Source of the DNA: Arthrobacter bambusae
GTDB lineage: Bacteria; Actinomycetota; Actinomycetes; Actinomycetales; Micrococcaceae
DNA length: 64,000 bases
Direction: 5' to 3'
Assembly: GCF_030812595.1 (NCBI RefSeq)
Contig: NZ_JAUSSZ010000001.1
Location: 186,001 to 250,000, forward strand
Below are positions 50,883 to 58,339 of this stretch, one piece after another (within the stretch, counting starts at the first letter, position 1; each line of letters starts with the position of its first letter). The notes beneath the pieces were generated by a model. The model was not told the origin of the DNA and did no database searches. It was given only the letters and a program-made list of their open reading frames with translations. The translations under genes and the position numbers were made by a program.

Positions 50883-51353
50883 TCATTCGAGTCCGGCCCG
50901 GGTGGCGTCGTCCAGGGGACTCCACCATGTCAGGGGAGGGGTGACGGTAAATCGGCGTCCAGTGATCGACGTCGGGACGATGCGGATGAAGTGGTCTTTT
51001 CGGCCCGCTTGCCAGGGAAAAAGGAGAAGCCCGACAGTATCAAGCACCTCCTGGGTGAGCTTGATGGCGACAGCCTCCCCTTTCACGACTACGCTCCACG
51101 CCACCCCGGTATCCGGGTTGACGCCGTCGGCCTCCAGCGCAACCGCGGTTTCTCCCAGGGCCGAGTGGAGCTTGGTTCCTTCTCCGGTCCGGAATACGAG
51201 GGTGCCGTGGTCCACCTTGTAGTTGATCGGGAAGATGTCCGGATGATCTTCCACCCACACGGCGAGGCGTCCTACCGAAACGCCACGCATGAGCTCCCAG
51301 CATTGTTGCGGCTGCAGGACCTCCGGCGCAGGGGTTGATGGTTTGTTCGTCAT
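50883..51353 (-). CDS. PNPOx-like flavin split-barrel protein
   Basis: 156 residues from MTNKPS (51353): PQQCWELMRGVSVGRLAVWV, HPDIFPINYKVDHGTLVFRT, WSVVVKGEAVAI, FPWQAGRKDHFIRIVPTSIT and TGRRFTVTPPLTWWSPL. It gives the most complete reference for the family in this window. The upstream ATG at 51407 would cover the operator. It is divergent from the sensor kinase gene, with about 165 bases between them. Confidence 0.88.
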   Translation of the reverse strand: MTNKPSTPAPEVLQPQQCWELMRGVSVGRLAVWVEDHPDIFPINYKVDHGTLVFRTGEGTKLHSALGETAVALEADGVNPDTGVAWSVVVKGEAVAIKLTQEVLDTVGLLLFPWQAGRKDHFIRIVPTSITGRRFTVTPPLTWWSPLDDATRAGLE

Positions 51354-51389
51354 GTCGCAGAGGCTACGCCCCGGCGGGAGCCGAAAACA

Positions 51390-51403
51390 GGGCACAAAGA
51401 CCC
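51390..51403 (-). promoter_or_regulatory. DevR/DosR-like box, weaker
   Basis: Minus-strand GGGTCTTTGTGCCC, 37 bases before the split-barrel gene and 117 before devS. Same shifted right half as the box at 34531. Confidence 0.42.
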
Positions 51404-51519
51404 TCACCCCATGAGCGTATGGGCGAACGCGGGACTCGGGAGTAGTCTGGCATGGGATATGGGGCCTGCCATGACACGGGTATCTGCCCCGTGCGGGTGG
51501 TCACCTCGGAAGGGGGTAG

Positions 51520-53235
51520 ATGAACGGCTCTATCCCAGAGCCCGAGAGGGCTGAGCGTCCGCCTGTCACCGGGATCAGGATCGAGGACCTACTGAGGGAC
51601 TTTCTGGCCCGCGCAGGAGAGCTGCTGCATGCCCAGGAACACATGCGGGGGCTTCTGGAAGCCGTGGTGGCGGTTGCGGAAGACCTGAGCCTTGAATCCG
51701 TGCTGGAGAGGGTGGTCAAATCCGCATGTCGGCTTCTGCATGCCCGATATGGCGCGCTGGGTGTCATCGGGGAGAACAAGTCTCTGAGCCACTTCGTCAC
51801 AGTGGGCATCGACGGAGACCTTGCACGCCGCATCGGTCCGCTACCTACCGGGCACGGTGTACTCGGTCTGCTGATCAGCGAACCTGCGCCGCTTCGCCTT
51901 CATGATTTGCGTGAGCACCCGAAGTCCTACGGATTCCCAGCAAACCACCCACCGATGAAGTCGTTTCTCGGCGTCCCGGTGCGCGTTCGTGACGTCGTTT
52001 TCGGCAATCTTTACTTGACGGAAAAGGAAGACGGCGGCGATTTCACCTCGGAGGACGAGGATCTTGCCGTGGCGTTGGCTGCGGCTGCTGGCGTCGCCAT
52101 CGAGAATGCTCGCCTTTACCAAGACGCCCGCCGTCGCGCTTCCTGGCTTGAAGCGTGCATGGACGTGACCGGTCGGATGCTCGGTGATGGCCAGATCGCC
52201 GATTCGGACAATGTCGGACTGGACCTTATCGCGGACAGGGCGCTCCGGGAATCGGACTCCCAGCTGGCCCTGATCCTCATTCCGGACGGCGGCGTGGGGT
52301 CGTACGGCGTTGCGGGGGCCGCAGGGACGGGCAGCGCCAGTTTCGCGGGGAGCATCTTGCCCATGGATTCGCCCGCCATCAGGTCAGTCGCCGCCACCGG
52401 GACGCCAGCCTGTTTGGACGATGCCGGAGACATCCTCAGCCCGGCTGCCGGCGTATCCCTCGGAAAGCTCTTGGCGATCGATCTCAGCGCCCACGGAGCT
52501 CACCATGGGCTCCTGTTTCTGGTTCGAGGCCCTGGAACGGGGCCATTCGCTAAGACGGATGTGGAGATGGGGGCCGTCTTTGGCTCACATGTGGCCTTGG
52601 GCCTGGAGCTTGACCGGATTCACCGGCTACGTGAACAGTTGCTGGTTTTCTCGGACCGGGACCGCATTGCCCGGGACCTGCACGACCTCGTCATCCAACG
52701 CCTTTTCGCTGCCGGACTCAGCATCCAGAGTCTTCGGCGGTTCACAACAGGCGAACCTGCCCTGAACCGGATTGATGCGGTCACGGCGGAGCTGGATGAG
52801 ACCATCCGGGACCTCCGGAACACCATCTACTCGTTGCGTTCTTCGGGCGAACAAGAGTTGCTGAGCAGCCGGATTCTGCAGACTGTCCGCACTGCCACCA
52901 GGTCGCTGCCCTTCGCCCCCCGCCTGACGCTCAATGGAGAAGTCGATTCCGTGCTGGACGACGAAACAGTCTCCAACGCGCTGGCGGTCATCTCCGAAGG
53001 GCTCAGCAACGCGGTCCGTCATTCGGACGCGCAGGCAATCAGCGTGTCAGTGTCGGTGGAAGACGGCATCCTGACCTTAGTCATCGACGACGACGGCAGG
53101 GGCTTCAGGGACGCCGTGCCCGGAAATGGCCTGGCGAACATGGAACAGCGCGCCTCGGAGTTGTGCGGTTCCTTTGAGGTGACCAGCGCCCCGACGAAGG
53201 GCACTACTGTGTTGTGGTCCGTACCGGTCCACTGA
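51520..53235 (+). CDS. devS: DevS/DosT-like haem GAF sensor histidine kinase
   Basis: 571 residues, soluble. GAF-A spans about 57-200, GAF-B about 205-370, then a HisKA_3 dimer with phospho-His388 (RDRIARDLHDLVIQRLF) and an ATPase domain (Asn497 in SEGLSNAVRHSD, DDDGRGF at 523-529, GNGLANM). In GAF-A, His143 (GFPANHPPMKSFLGVPVRVR) and Tyr165 (FGNLYLTEK) are spaced 22 apart, exactly as the haem His149 and Tyr171 of M. tuberculosis DosS. It should therefore bind haem and sense O2, NO or CO, or redox state. Convergent with devR, 20 bases between stops. Confidence 0.92.
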   Translation: MNGSIPEPERAERPPVTGIRIEDLLRDFLARAGELLHAQEHMRGLLEAVVAVAEDLSLESVLERVVKSACRLLHARYGALGVIGENKSLSHFVTVGIDGDLARRIGPLPTGHGVLGLLISEPAPLRLHDLREHPKSYGFPANHPPMKSFLGVPVRVRDVVFGNLYLTEKEDGGDFTSEDEDLAVALAAAAGVAIENARLYQDARRRASWLEACMDVTGRMLGDGQIADSDNVGLDLIADRALRESDSQLALILIPDGGVGSYGVAGAAGTGSASFAGSILPMDSPAIRSVAATGTPACLDDAGDILSPAAGVSLGKLLAIDLSAHGAHHGLLFLVRGPGTGPFAKTDVEMGAVFGSHVALGLELDRIHRLREQLLVFSDRDRIARDLHDLVIQRLFAAGLSIQSLRRFTTGEPALNRIDAVTAELDETIRDLRNTIYSLRSSGEQELLSSRILQTVRTATRSLPFAPRLTLNGEVDSVLDDETVSNALAVISEGLSNAVRHSDAQAISVSVSVEDGILTLVIDDDGRGFRDAVPGNGLANMEQRASELCGSFEVTSAPTKGTTVLWSVPVH

Positions 53236-53255
53236 GGATACTGTGCGCCGTTACC

Positions 53256-53954
53256 TCAACGGACTGGCCCGGAGCCGGGTTCCGGTCCATGGGCAATATA
53301 GACGGCCGCCTGGGTGCGGCGTTCGAATCCCAGCTTCGCCAACATCGAGGACACGTAGTTCTTCACGGTTTTTTCGGCGAGCTGCATGACTTCTCCGATC
53401 TGCCTGTTTGTCAGGCCCTGCCCGACCAGATCCAGGACCCGCCTCTCTTGCGGCGTCAATGAGGCAACCCTGGGATCCACACGCTTGGGTTCAGTAAGTC
53501 CCTGGATGATCCTCGCCTTCACTGCCGCATCAAACAGCGATTCACCGCGCGCGGCCCTGTGAAGGGCTCCAATCAGGTCGGTGCCGCCGATTTCTTTCAG
53601 GACGTACCCCGCGGCACCGGCGAGCACCGCTCCGCGCAGGGCCTGTTCGTCGTCGTAACTGGTCAGAATCAGGCAATTGAGGGTGGGGTCGACGGAACGC
53701 ACCTCCCGGCATACTTCGATGCCGGTGCCGTCGGGCAGCCTCGCGTCCAGGACTGACACGTCCGGCCGCAAGGCGGGAATGCGTCGGGCGGCCTCCTCCG
53801 CGGAACCGGACATGCCTACCACCACGAAGCCCTCGCTTTCCAGCAGTTCCTGAAGCCCCCGGCGAACAAGCTCATGATCGTCAAGGACATAGACCCGGAT
53901 CGGCGGCGCGCCAGCGGCCCGGGCGTCGCTCAGGGGTGGTACTGGGCGTTCCAT
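53256..53954 (-). CDS. devR: DevR/DosR-like response regulator
   Basis: 232 residues. Receiver domain (about 19-135): acidic Asp25/Asp26, phospho-Asp70 (VSVLDARLPDGTG), Lys120. LuxR-type HTH (about 164-222): LTPQERRVLDLVGQGLTNRQ, then AEKTVKNYVSSMLAKLG and ERRTQAAVYIA. AEKTVKNYVS and ERRTQAAV match mycobacterial DosR, and Lys195, Lys198 and Asn199 correspond to DNA-contact residues Lys179, Lys182 and Asn183. Two boxes in the gap to the next USP suggest autoregulation. Phosphorylated by the adjacent kinase (inferred). Confidence 0.93.
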   Translation of the reverse strand: MERPVPPLSDARAAGAPPIRVYVLDDHELVRRGLQELLESEGFVVVGMSGSAEEAARRIPALRPDVSVLDARLPDGTGIEVCREVRSVDPTLNCLILTSYDDEQALRGAVLAGAAGYVLKEIGGTDLIGALHRAARGESLFDAAVKARIIQGLTEPKRVDPRVASLTPQERRVLDLVGQGLTNRQIGEVMQLAEKTVKNYVSSMLAKLGFERRTQAAVYIAHGPEPGSGPVR

Positions 53955-54049
53955 GATCCTCCTGTCCGGCAGCCGCTGGGCCGCTGTCCCGCCGGGGCGT
54001 CATGGTTGCCCGGCTATGTCATTGTTCATTGGCCCCCGTTGGTAAACAA

Positions 54050-54063
54050 GGGCCAAAGGACCC
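54050..54063. promoter_or_regulatory. DevR/DosR-like box
   Basis: GGGCCAAAGGACCC, 96 bases upstream of devR and 87 upstream of the USP at 54150. Centre 25 bases from the next box. Confidence 0.6.
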
Positions 54064-54074
54064 AGGCCGGTGCC

Positions 54075-54088
54075 ATGACTTTCGACCC
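54075..54088 (+). promoter_or_regulatory. DevR/DosR-like box
   Basis: ATGACTTTCGACCC, 61 bases before the USP start at 54150. Confidence 0.58.
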
Positions 54089-54149
54089 TTTTTGACGGCA
54101 CCACCATCTGCGCATTCTTAGAGAAACCGCGGGAACGGAAAGGAACCTC

Positions 54150-54668
54150 ATGGCCACGCGAACCCCGCATGACAAGATCGTCGTCGGCGTCGACGGCTCG
54201 GATGCCTCGGTCGAGGCCCTGCGCGAAGCCCACCGCCTTGCATCAGCACTGGGAATCAGCGTCGAAGGCTGGATCTGCTGGGATTTCCCCGCTGGACATG
54301 AGGCCTACGAAATGATGGGGCGGGACGGATTCAGCCACCAAGCATCCGAGATCCTCCACGACGCGATGACGAAGGCGTTCGGCCCGGAATTGCCTCCGAA
54401 CGTCCGGACCAGGCTTGTCCTAGGTTCCGCCCGGCAGTCCCTCATCGACGCCAGCCGGTTCGCCTCCTTGCTGGTTGTCGGACGGCGCGGCCACGGCGGG
54501 TTCAACGGCTTGCTCCTCGGTTCGGTGAGCGCAGCCTGCGTCGCCCACGCGCGTTGCCCCGTTCTTGTTGTCCACACGCCTGATTCAAGCGAGCACGACG
54601 AGCCTCGCCCCGGCGCCGGGGCGGCAAGCAAAACACCGCGATCGATCAAAGGAACACAATCTAAATGA
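54150..54668 (+). CDS. Universal stress protein, single domain
   Basis: 172 residues: IVVGVDGSDASVEALREAHR, then CWDFPAGHEAYEMMG, and ATP loop GRRGHGGFNGLLLGSVSAAC. It has a C-terminal extension rich in Pro, Ser and Lys not seen in the other single-domain Usps. ATG at 54150 with GGAAAGGAA upstream. It shares its control region with devR, so it should be co-induced with the regulator. Confidence 0.93.
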   Translation: MATRTPHDKIVVGVDGSDASVEALREAHRLASALGISVEGWICWDFPAGHEAYEMMGRDGFSHQASEILHDAMTKAFGPELPPNVRTRLVLGSARQSLIDASRFASLLVVGRRGHGGFNGLLLGSVSAACVAHARCPVLVVHTPDSSEHDEPRPGAGAASKTPRSIKGTQSK

Positions 54669-54970
54669 AGAAGTGGAACCGTTGGCAGGACTGGACGGTC
54701 GTCGCCGGCATCCGGCCACGGCCGATGCCGGGTCTGCGTCCAACCTTCAGGAGACCAGCGTGAAAGGCGCCGCCCGGCCCCGGCCCCTGCAATGAACGTC
54801 TGGAAGTGAGTCCCGAGGGGGAGCCGAAGCACCGCCACGGACGCCTGCGTTCAACCGATAACTATGCGGCGGGACTTCCGGCCCTAACGCTCAGAAGCAT
54901 CGGGACGGAGACTGAACCTGCACAGGTCGGTAACGGGTCAAGATAGTTCTTAAGGAAGAGCGGACATGTC
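54669..54970. other. Intergenic region with operator
   Basis: About 300 bases without a gene. Apart from the box at 54871-54884 nothing stands out; a frame around 54700-54780 has a coding-like composition but no motif. Confidence 0.35.
54871..54884 (+). promoter_or_regulatory. DevR/DosR-like box
   Basis: GGGACTTCCGGCCC, 86 bases before the tandem USP at 54971. One of the closest matches to the DosR consensus. Confidence 0.62.
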
Positions 54971-55834
54971 GTGAAAGAACCAATAGTTGTCGGCATCAAC
55001 GATTCTGGGGCCAATGAGGCCGCGTTGACGTGGGCAATGCATCGGGCCGCGGCCCTGAAGCTGCCAGTAAGGCTCGTGCACGCCGTGGATGACAGATGGA
55101 TGTCCGAAGCCTTTGTCTACAACGAGGTGGCCAGCAAGGCAGCGACAAAACTTCTGACCACGGCCAAAGCCCACGCGGCCCGGCTGGAACCGACCGTTGA
55201 CGTTCGCACGGTATTGGTCTCCGGCACCGCAGGGTATGCCCTCCGCAAAAGATCCAAGAAAGCCTCCTTGGTGGTCATAGGCTCCGGGACCCATGTCAGG
55301 GCCGGAGGCCGGGTCACCGACCGAGCCCTCCAGATCGCTTCCGTGGCGCTATGTCCGGTGGCCGTCGTCGGCGAAGACCCACTGAAGAACCGCCACGGCG
55401 TCATCGTCGGAGTGGACGGGTCGGAGGAATCAACCCAAGCGGTAGCCTTTGCTGCATCCGAGGCAGACCGCGAAGGAGAGGAGCTGACCGTGCTGCACGC
55501 CTTCCCGATGCCCGGCTCCTGGTTGCAAAAGGGGCTGCCCGAGGGCAGCTTCGTCGAGCAATTCATGGAAGAAGAACGGATGGTCCTCGCCGAAACAATT
55601 GCCGGCCTGGCGGAAGAGTATCCCGACCTCGTCGTCCACAAAGTCCTGGCCAGCGATCCACCGGCCCAAGCCCTCACCGAAGCAGCATCGAAGGCGAAGT
55701 TACTGGTCCTCGGCAGCCGCGGCAGCGGCAGAATCAAGCGGCTCTTGCTGGGCTCAACCGCCCACGCTGTCCTTGCCCAGTTGGCCTGCCCGACCATCAT
55801 CATCCGCATACGCCGGGTCAAGAACACCAAGTAG
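54971..55834 (+). CDS. Universal stress protein, tandem UspA domains
   Basis: 287 residues. Domain one IVVGINDSGANEAALTWAMH with GYALRKRSKKASLVVIGSGT; domain two GVIVGVDGSEESTQAVAFAA with ATP loop GSRGSGRIKRLLLGSTAHAV, ending RIRRVKNTK. It is a clear paralogue of the USP at 19818. GTG start at 54971, with AAGGAAGAG about 12 bases upstream. The first loop is degenerate, as in its paralogue, so only the second domain may bind ATP. Confidence 0.93.
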   Translation: MKEPIVVGINDSGANEAALTWAMHRAAALKLPVRLVHAVDDRWMSEAFVYNEVASKAATKLLTTAKAHAARLEPTVDVRTVLVSGTAGYALRKRSKKASLVVIGSGTHVRAGGRVTDRALQIASVALCPVAVVGEDPLKNRHGVIVGVDGSEESTQAVAFAASEADREGEELTVLHAFPMPGSWLQKGLPEGSFVEQFMEEERMVLAETIAGLAEEYPDLVVHKVLASDPPAQALTEAASKAKLLVLGSRGSGRIKRLLLGSTAHAVLAQLACPTIIIRIRRVKNTK

Positions 55835-55925
55835 AACGAGGGGTTCTTCCCCGGAGGAAGGGCGGGCACGAGGATTCCAGCTTGTCCGATTCGACGCCCC
55901 GTTCTTCTTCGGCAACTGCCATGGT

Positions 55926-56369
55926 TCAGCTACTTTCCGGAACGTGGACCACAAGAACCGGGCAATGGGCGTGGGCAACACAGGCTGAACTCACCGACCC
56001 GAGCAGCAGGCCGCCAAATCCACCGTGGCCACGCCTGCCGAGGACGAGCATGTCCGCTTCCCGGCTAGCCTCGATAAGGGATTCCCGGGCGTGACCACGG
56101 ACGACGCGTGAGACGACGTTGTCCGGCAATTCCGGACCGAACGCGTTATCCAAGGACTCCTTGAGGACCTGTCCGGCTCCTTCCTCGAAGTTATCTATGC
56201 CCATGGCCAAGTAGCCGCCATAGACCTGAGGGAACTCCCAATAAGCGACGGCCATGAGTTGCGCTCCCAATGGCACCGCAAGCCTCTGGGCCTGCCGCAG
56301 TGCCTCGACGGAGGCTTCGGATCCATCGACGCCAACAACGATCCTTGCTCTGCGTGCTTCCTCGCCCAT
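55926..56369 (-). CDS. Universal stress protein, single domain
   Basis: 147 residues: IVVGVDGSEASVEALRQAQR, YWEFPQVYGGYLAMG, ATP loop GRRGHGGFGGLLLGSVSSAC and CPVLVVHVPESS. Close paralogue of the gene at 27740. Convergent with the tandem USP. A DevR-type box identical to that of the USP at 21439 lies 71 bases upstream. Confidence 0.93.
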   Translation of the reverse strand: MGEEARRARIVVGVDGSEASVEALRQAQRLAVPLGAQLMAVAYWEFPQVYGGYLAMGIDNFEEGAGQVLKESLDNAFGPELPDNVVSRVVRGHARESLIEASREADMLVLGRRGHGGFGGLLLGSVSSACVAHAHCPVLVVHVPESS

Positions 56370-56439
56370 GACTTTCCTCCCCGCGTTAAGGGTGATTCCG
56401 GTATCCTGCTAGCCTCACCCGAAGCTCTCCCAGGTTGTA

Positions 56440-56453
56440 GGGCCGAAAGTCAC
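56440..56453 (-). promoter_or_regulatory. DevR/DosR-like box
   Basis: Minus-strand GTGACTTTCGGCCC, 71 bases before the USP start at 56369. Confidence 0.65.
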
Positions 56454-56459
56454 ACCCCG

Positions 56460-56810
56460 GCCTGTGGCACGCTCCGCCCATCCTGGGTGTCCAGTCCGAT
56501 GTTGGTGTCGCGAGTTGTCGGGTTCATTAGGTGTTTGGGCCTCGTTATTTGATCGGTCGAGGTGTCTAGAGCCGCCCAGTTCCGCAACCCTCCGACACGG
56601 CGGGCCACAACCCGAATCGAGCTATCTCCGCGTGGAACCAAGCTAAATTTCAAAGGCAACACCAACCAAAAGGACGCCTCCTACCTTTCCGTCCCGTTTG
56701 CATGAATGCTGAGCCCGCTCGAATGGACAATAGCCTTGACACGGGCGGAAGCAATCGGTGTCTCTTCTCTGGAGGGCGCAGTGCGCATACACAGAAACAT
56801 CGTCGTCCCG
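56460..56810. other. Gene-free stretch
   Basis: About 350 bases with no supported gene. AT content is higher than in the neighbours (for example around 56500-56560), hinting at non-coding or foreign DNA. The adjoining Hsp20 scrap suggests this is a deletion zone. Confidence 0.35.
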
Positions 56811-56812
56811 AT

Positions 56813-56895
56813 TTTTCAGGAGGTATCGCCAAGAATGATTTCAACATCTTCCTCGGGATCGATTCCCGGCAGCTCTGGGCGAAAACCGCCCGCCC
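56813..56895 (-). pseudogene. Hsp20 fragment
   Basis: A minus frame reads GGFRPELPGIDPEEDVEIIL, matching the VRAELPGVDPDKDVEIS strand of the intact Hsp20 at 24516. Only about 25 codons are left, ending in an in-frame stop. It is the scrap of a second small heat-shock gene. Confidence 0.5.
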
Positions 56896-56970
56896 CCTTC
56901 CAGCATGCGAATGACGGGGTAGATCCCGGAGGCTCTCGTTCTCCGTTTTGGGGGTTTCCCTGAGCAGTGG

Positions 56971-57420
56971 TCAGGAATCCCGTGGGGGCCACCATCGGGA
57001 TGGTGGGCTGATAACGAACCTGCGACCGGTCAACTCCGTCGGCGTTACCCGGATAAGGTGGTCTTTGGCGCCAGGCTCCCAAGGCGAGAGTTCCATTGAG
57101 GAAAATGCCTGCAGTTCTTCGTCTACGGAGACAATTTCTGCATGTCCCTTAACGATTACGCTCCATGCAATTGTGCCGTATGTATTGAAACCATCGGCTT
57201 CTAGGGCGATCATTCGGCCGGCCAGGACGGCACCCAGTTTGGTACCGGGTCCCGTCCGAAAGACTACCGTCCCCTCGTCAGGCACGTAATTGATAGGGAA
57301 AATCTCCGGGCTGTCACCGTTGACGACCGCAACCCTAGCGACGGAGGAAGAACGAAGGTACTTCCAGCAGTCATGAACGCTGAGCTCTTCGGTGTCCGGT
57401 CTCGACTCTGAATTCTCCAT
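56971..57420 (-). CDS. PNPOx-like flavin split-barrel protein
   Basis: 149 residues from MENSES (57420): VHDCWKYLRSSSVARVAVVN, DSPEIFPINYVPDEGTVVFR, WSVIVKGHAEIV, LSPWEPGAKDHLIRVTPTEL and TGRRFVISPPSRWW. It is the parent-type sequence of the fragment at 24072-24302. No convincing DevR-type box was found in the 100 bases upstream, so its control may have been lost in the rearrangement that left LacI/TetR debris next to it. Confidence 0.86.
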   Translation of the reverse strand: MENSESRPDTEELSVHDCWKYLRSSSVARVAVVNGDSPEIFPINYVPDEGTVVFRTGPGTKLGAVLAGRMIALEADGFNTYGTIAWSVIVKGHAEIVSVDEELQAFSSMELSPWEPGAKDHLIRVTPTELTGRRFVISPPSRWWPPRDS

Positions 57421-57474
57421 AAAGCTGAGCCTACCGGGGTGGGGCAGGCGGTAGTAGAGGAACAACAGGTGACA

Positions 57475-57715
57475 TCGAGAAGGAAGACGGTTGTTGCCGA
57501 TGTCTCGTTCGCCGTCCTTGATGGGATGCCCAACGGAGCTGCGCGTGGAACCATTGATGGCCAGTTGGTTCCGACGAGAGCCGCGGCTGGACAGCGGCGC
57601 TTTCGGCTTCTACCGGGCCCTGCGGAAACACGGGGTACCCGCCGATTCCGTCAGACTCATCGGCTACGACGACATCCGTGTAGCAGCCCTTTTTGAACCG
57701 AAGCTGACCAGCATG
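57475..57715 (+). pseudogene. LacI-family repressor, C-terminal fragments
   Basis: Two plus frames: ADVSFAVLDGMPNGAARGTIDG-like (about 57495-57560) and then SGAFGFYRALRKHGVPADSV with RLIGYDDIRVAALFEPKLTS (57590-57715). The second is the effector-domain end of LacI repressors. DNA-binding domain and most of the sensor domain are missing. It meets the TetR remnant head-on near 57720. Confidence 0.6.
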
Positions 57716-57724
57716 GCCCTGTTC

Positions 57725-58168
57725 GCCGTCGTATTCGAGCAGTTCGGGGGCGACGCGGCGTAGGTGAGGGAATTCGCGCATGGGCAGGCGCTGGAGCCCG
57801 AGGCGCAGGAGGGCTTCGTTTTCTTCAGGGTCGGCGATCAGTTCCTGGAGTTCGTTGAGGACGTGACCGTAGAGGTATCCGTAGAAAGCGCGGTAGATTC
57901 GCAGGGCGTCTGCCGGCGCGAAACCGGCGCCGATGAGGATCCCCACGATCTGTTCCACCGGCCGCAGGGTCCCGGCAGGGCGCAGCCCCAAGGGCGTGGA
58001 CAGGGGTCCGGTCACCAGCAGGGGTGCGGCGTTCGGGTGCGGCAGGCATACCCGGCGCAGTTCGTGGGCAATCCGGCGCAGCTGCTCCTGCCAGTTCGTA
58101 CCGTCAGGAAACACTTCCAGTTCCTTGAGCATCAGTTCGGCGACGCCGGCCAGAAGTTCGTTCCGGTT
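57725..58168 (-). pseudogene. TetR-family regulator, C-terminal half
   Basis: About 148 codons of a TetR C-terminal ligand domain: NELLAGVAELMLKELEVF, NWQEQLRRIAHELRRVCLPH, then ADALRIYRAFYGYLYGHVLN and FPHLRRVAPELLEYDG. The N-terminal HTH is missing; the upstream part of the open frame (from 58324) shows no helix-turn-helix. It cannot bind DNA in the usual way, so I treat it as decayed. Confidence 0.65.
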
Positions 58169-58339
58169 GGCGGTTGTGCCTGCGGGTTCCGTTGCTTGTT
58201 CGTACCTTCCAGGCGCCGTTTCGGGGAGTCTCCGGCGAAATCCGTTGCGTTCCGTCGCCCGTAGTTCTGAGCTCCACGCTGCGGCGACTGCGAAGCTCCT
58301 TTCTGCCTTGCATGCTTGGTCCACACGGGTGTGGAACGT

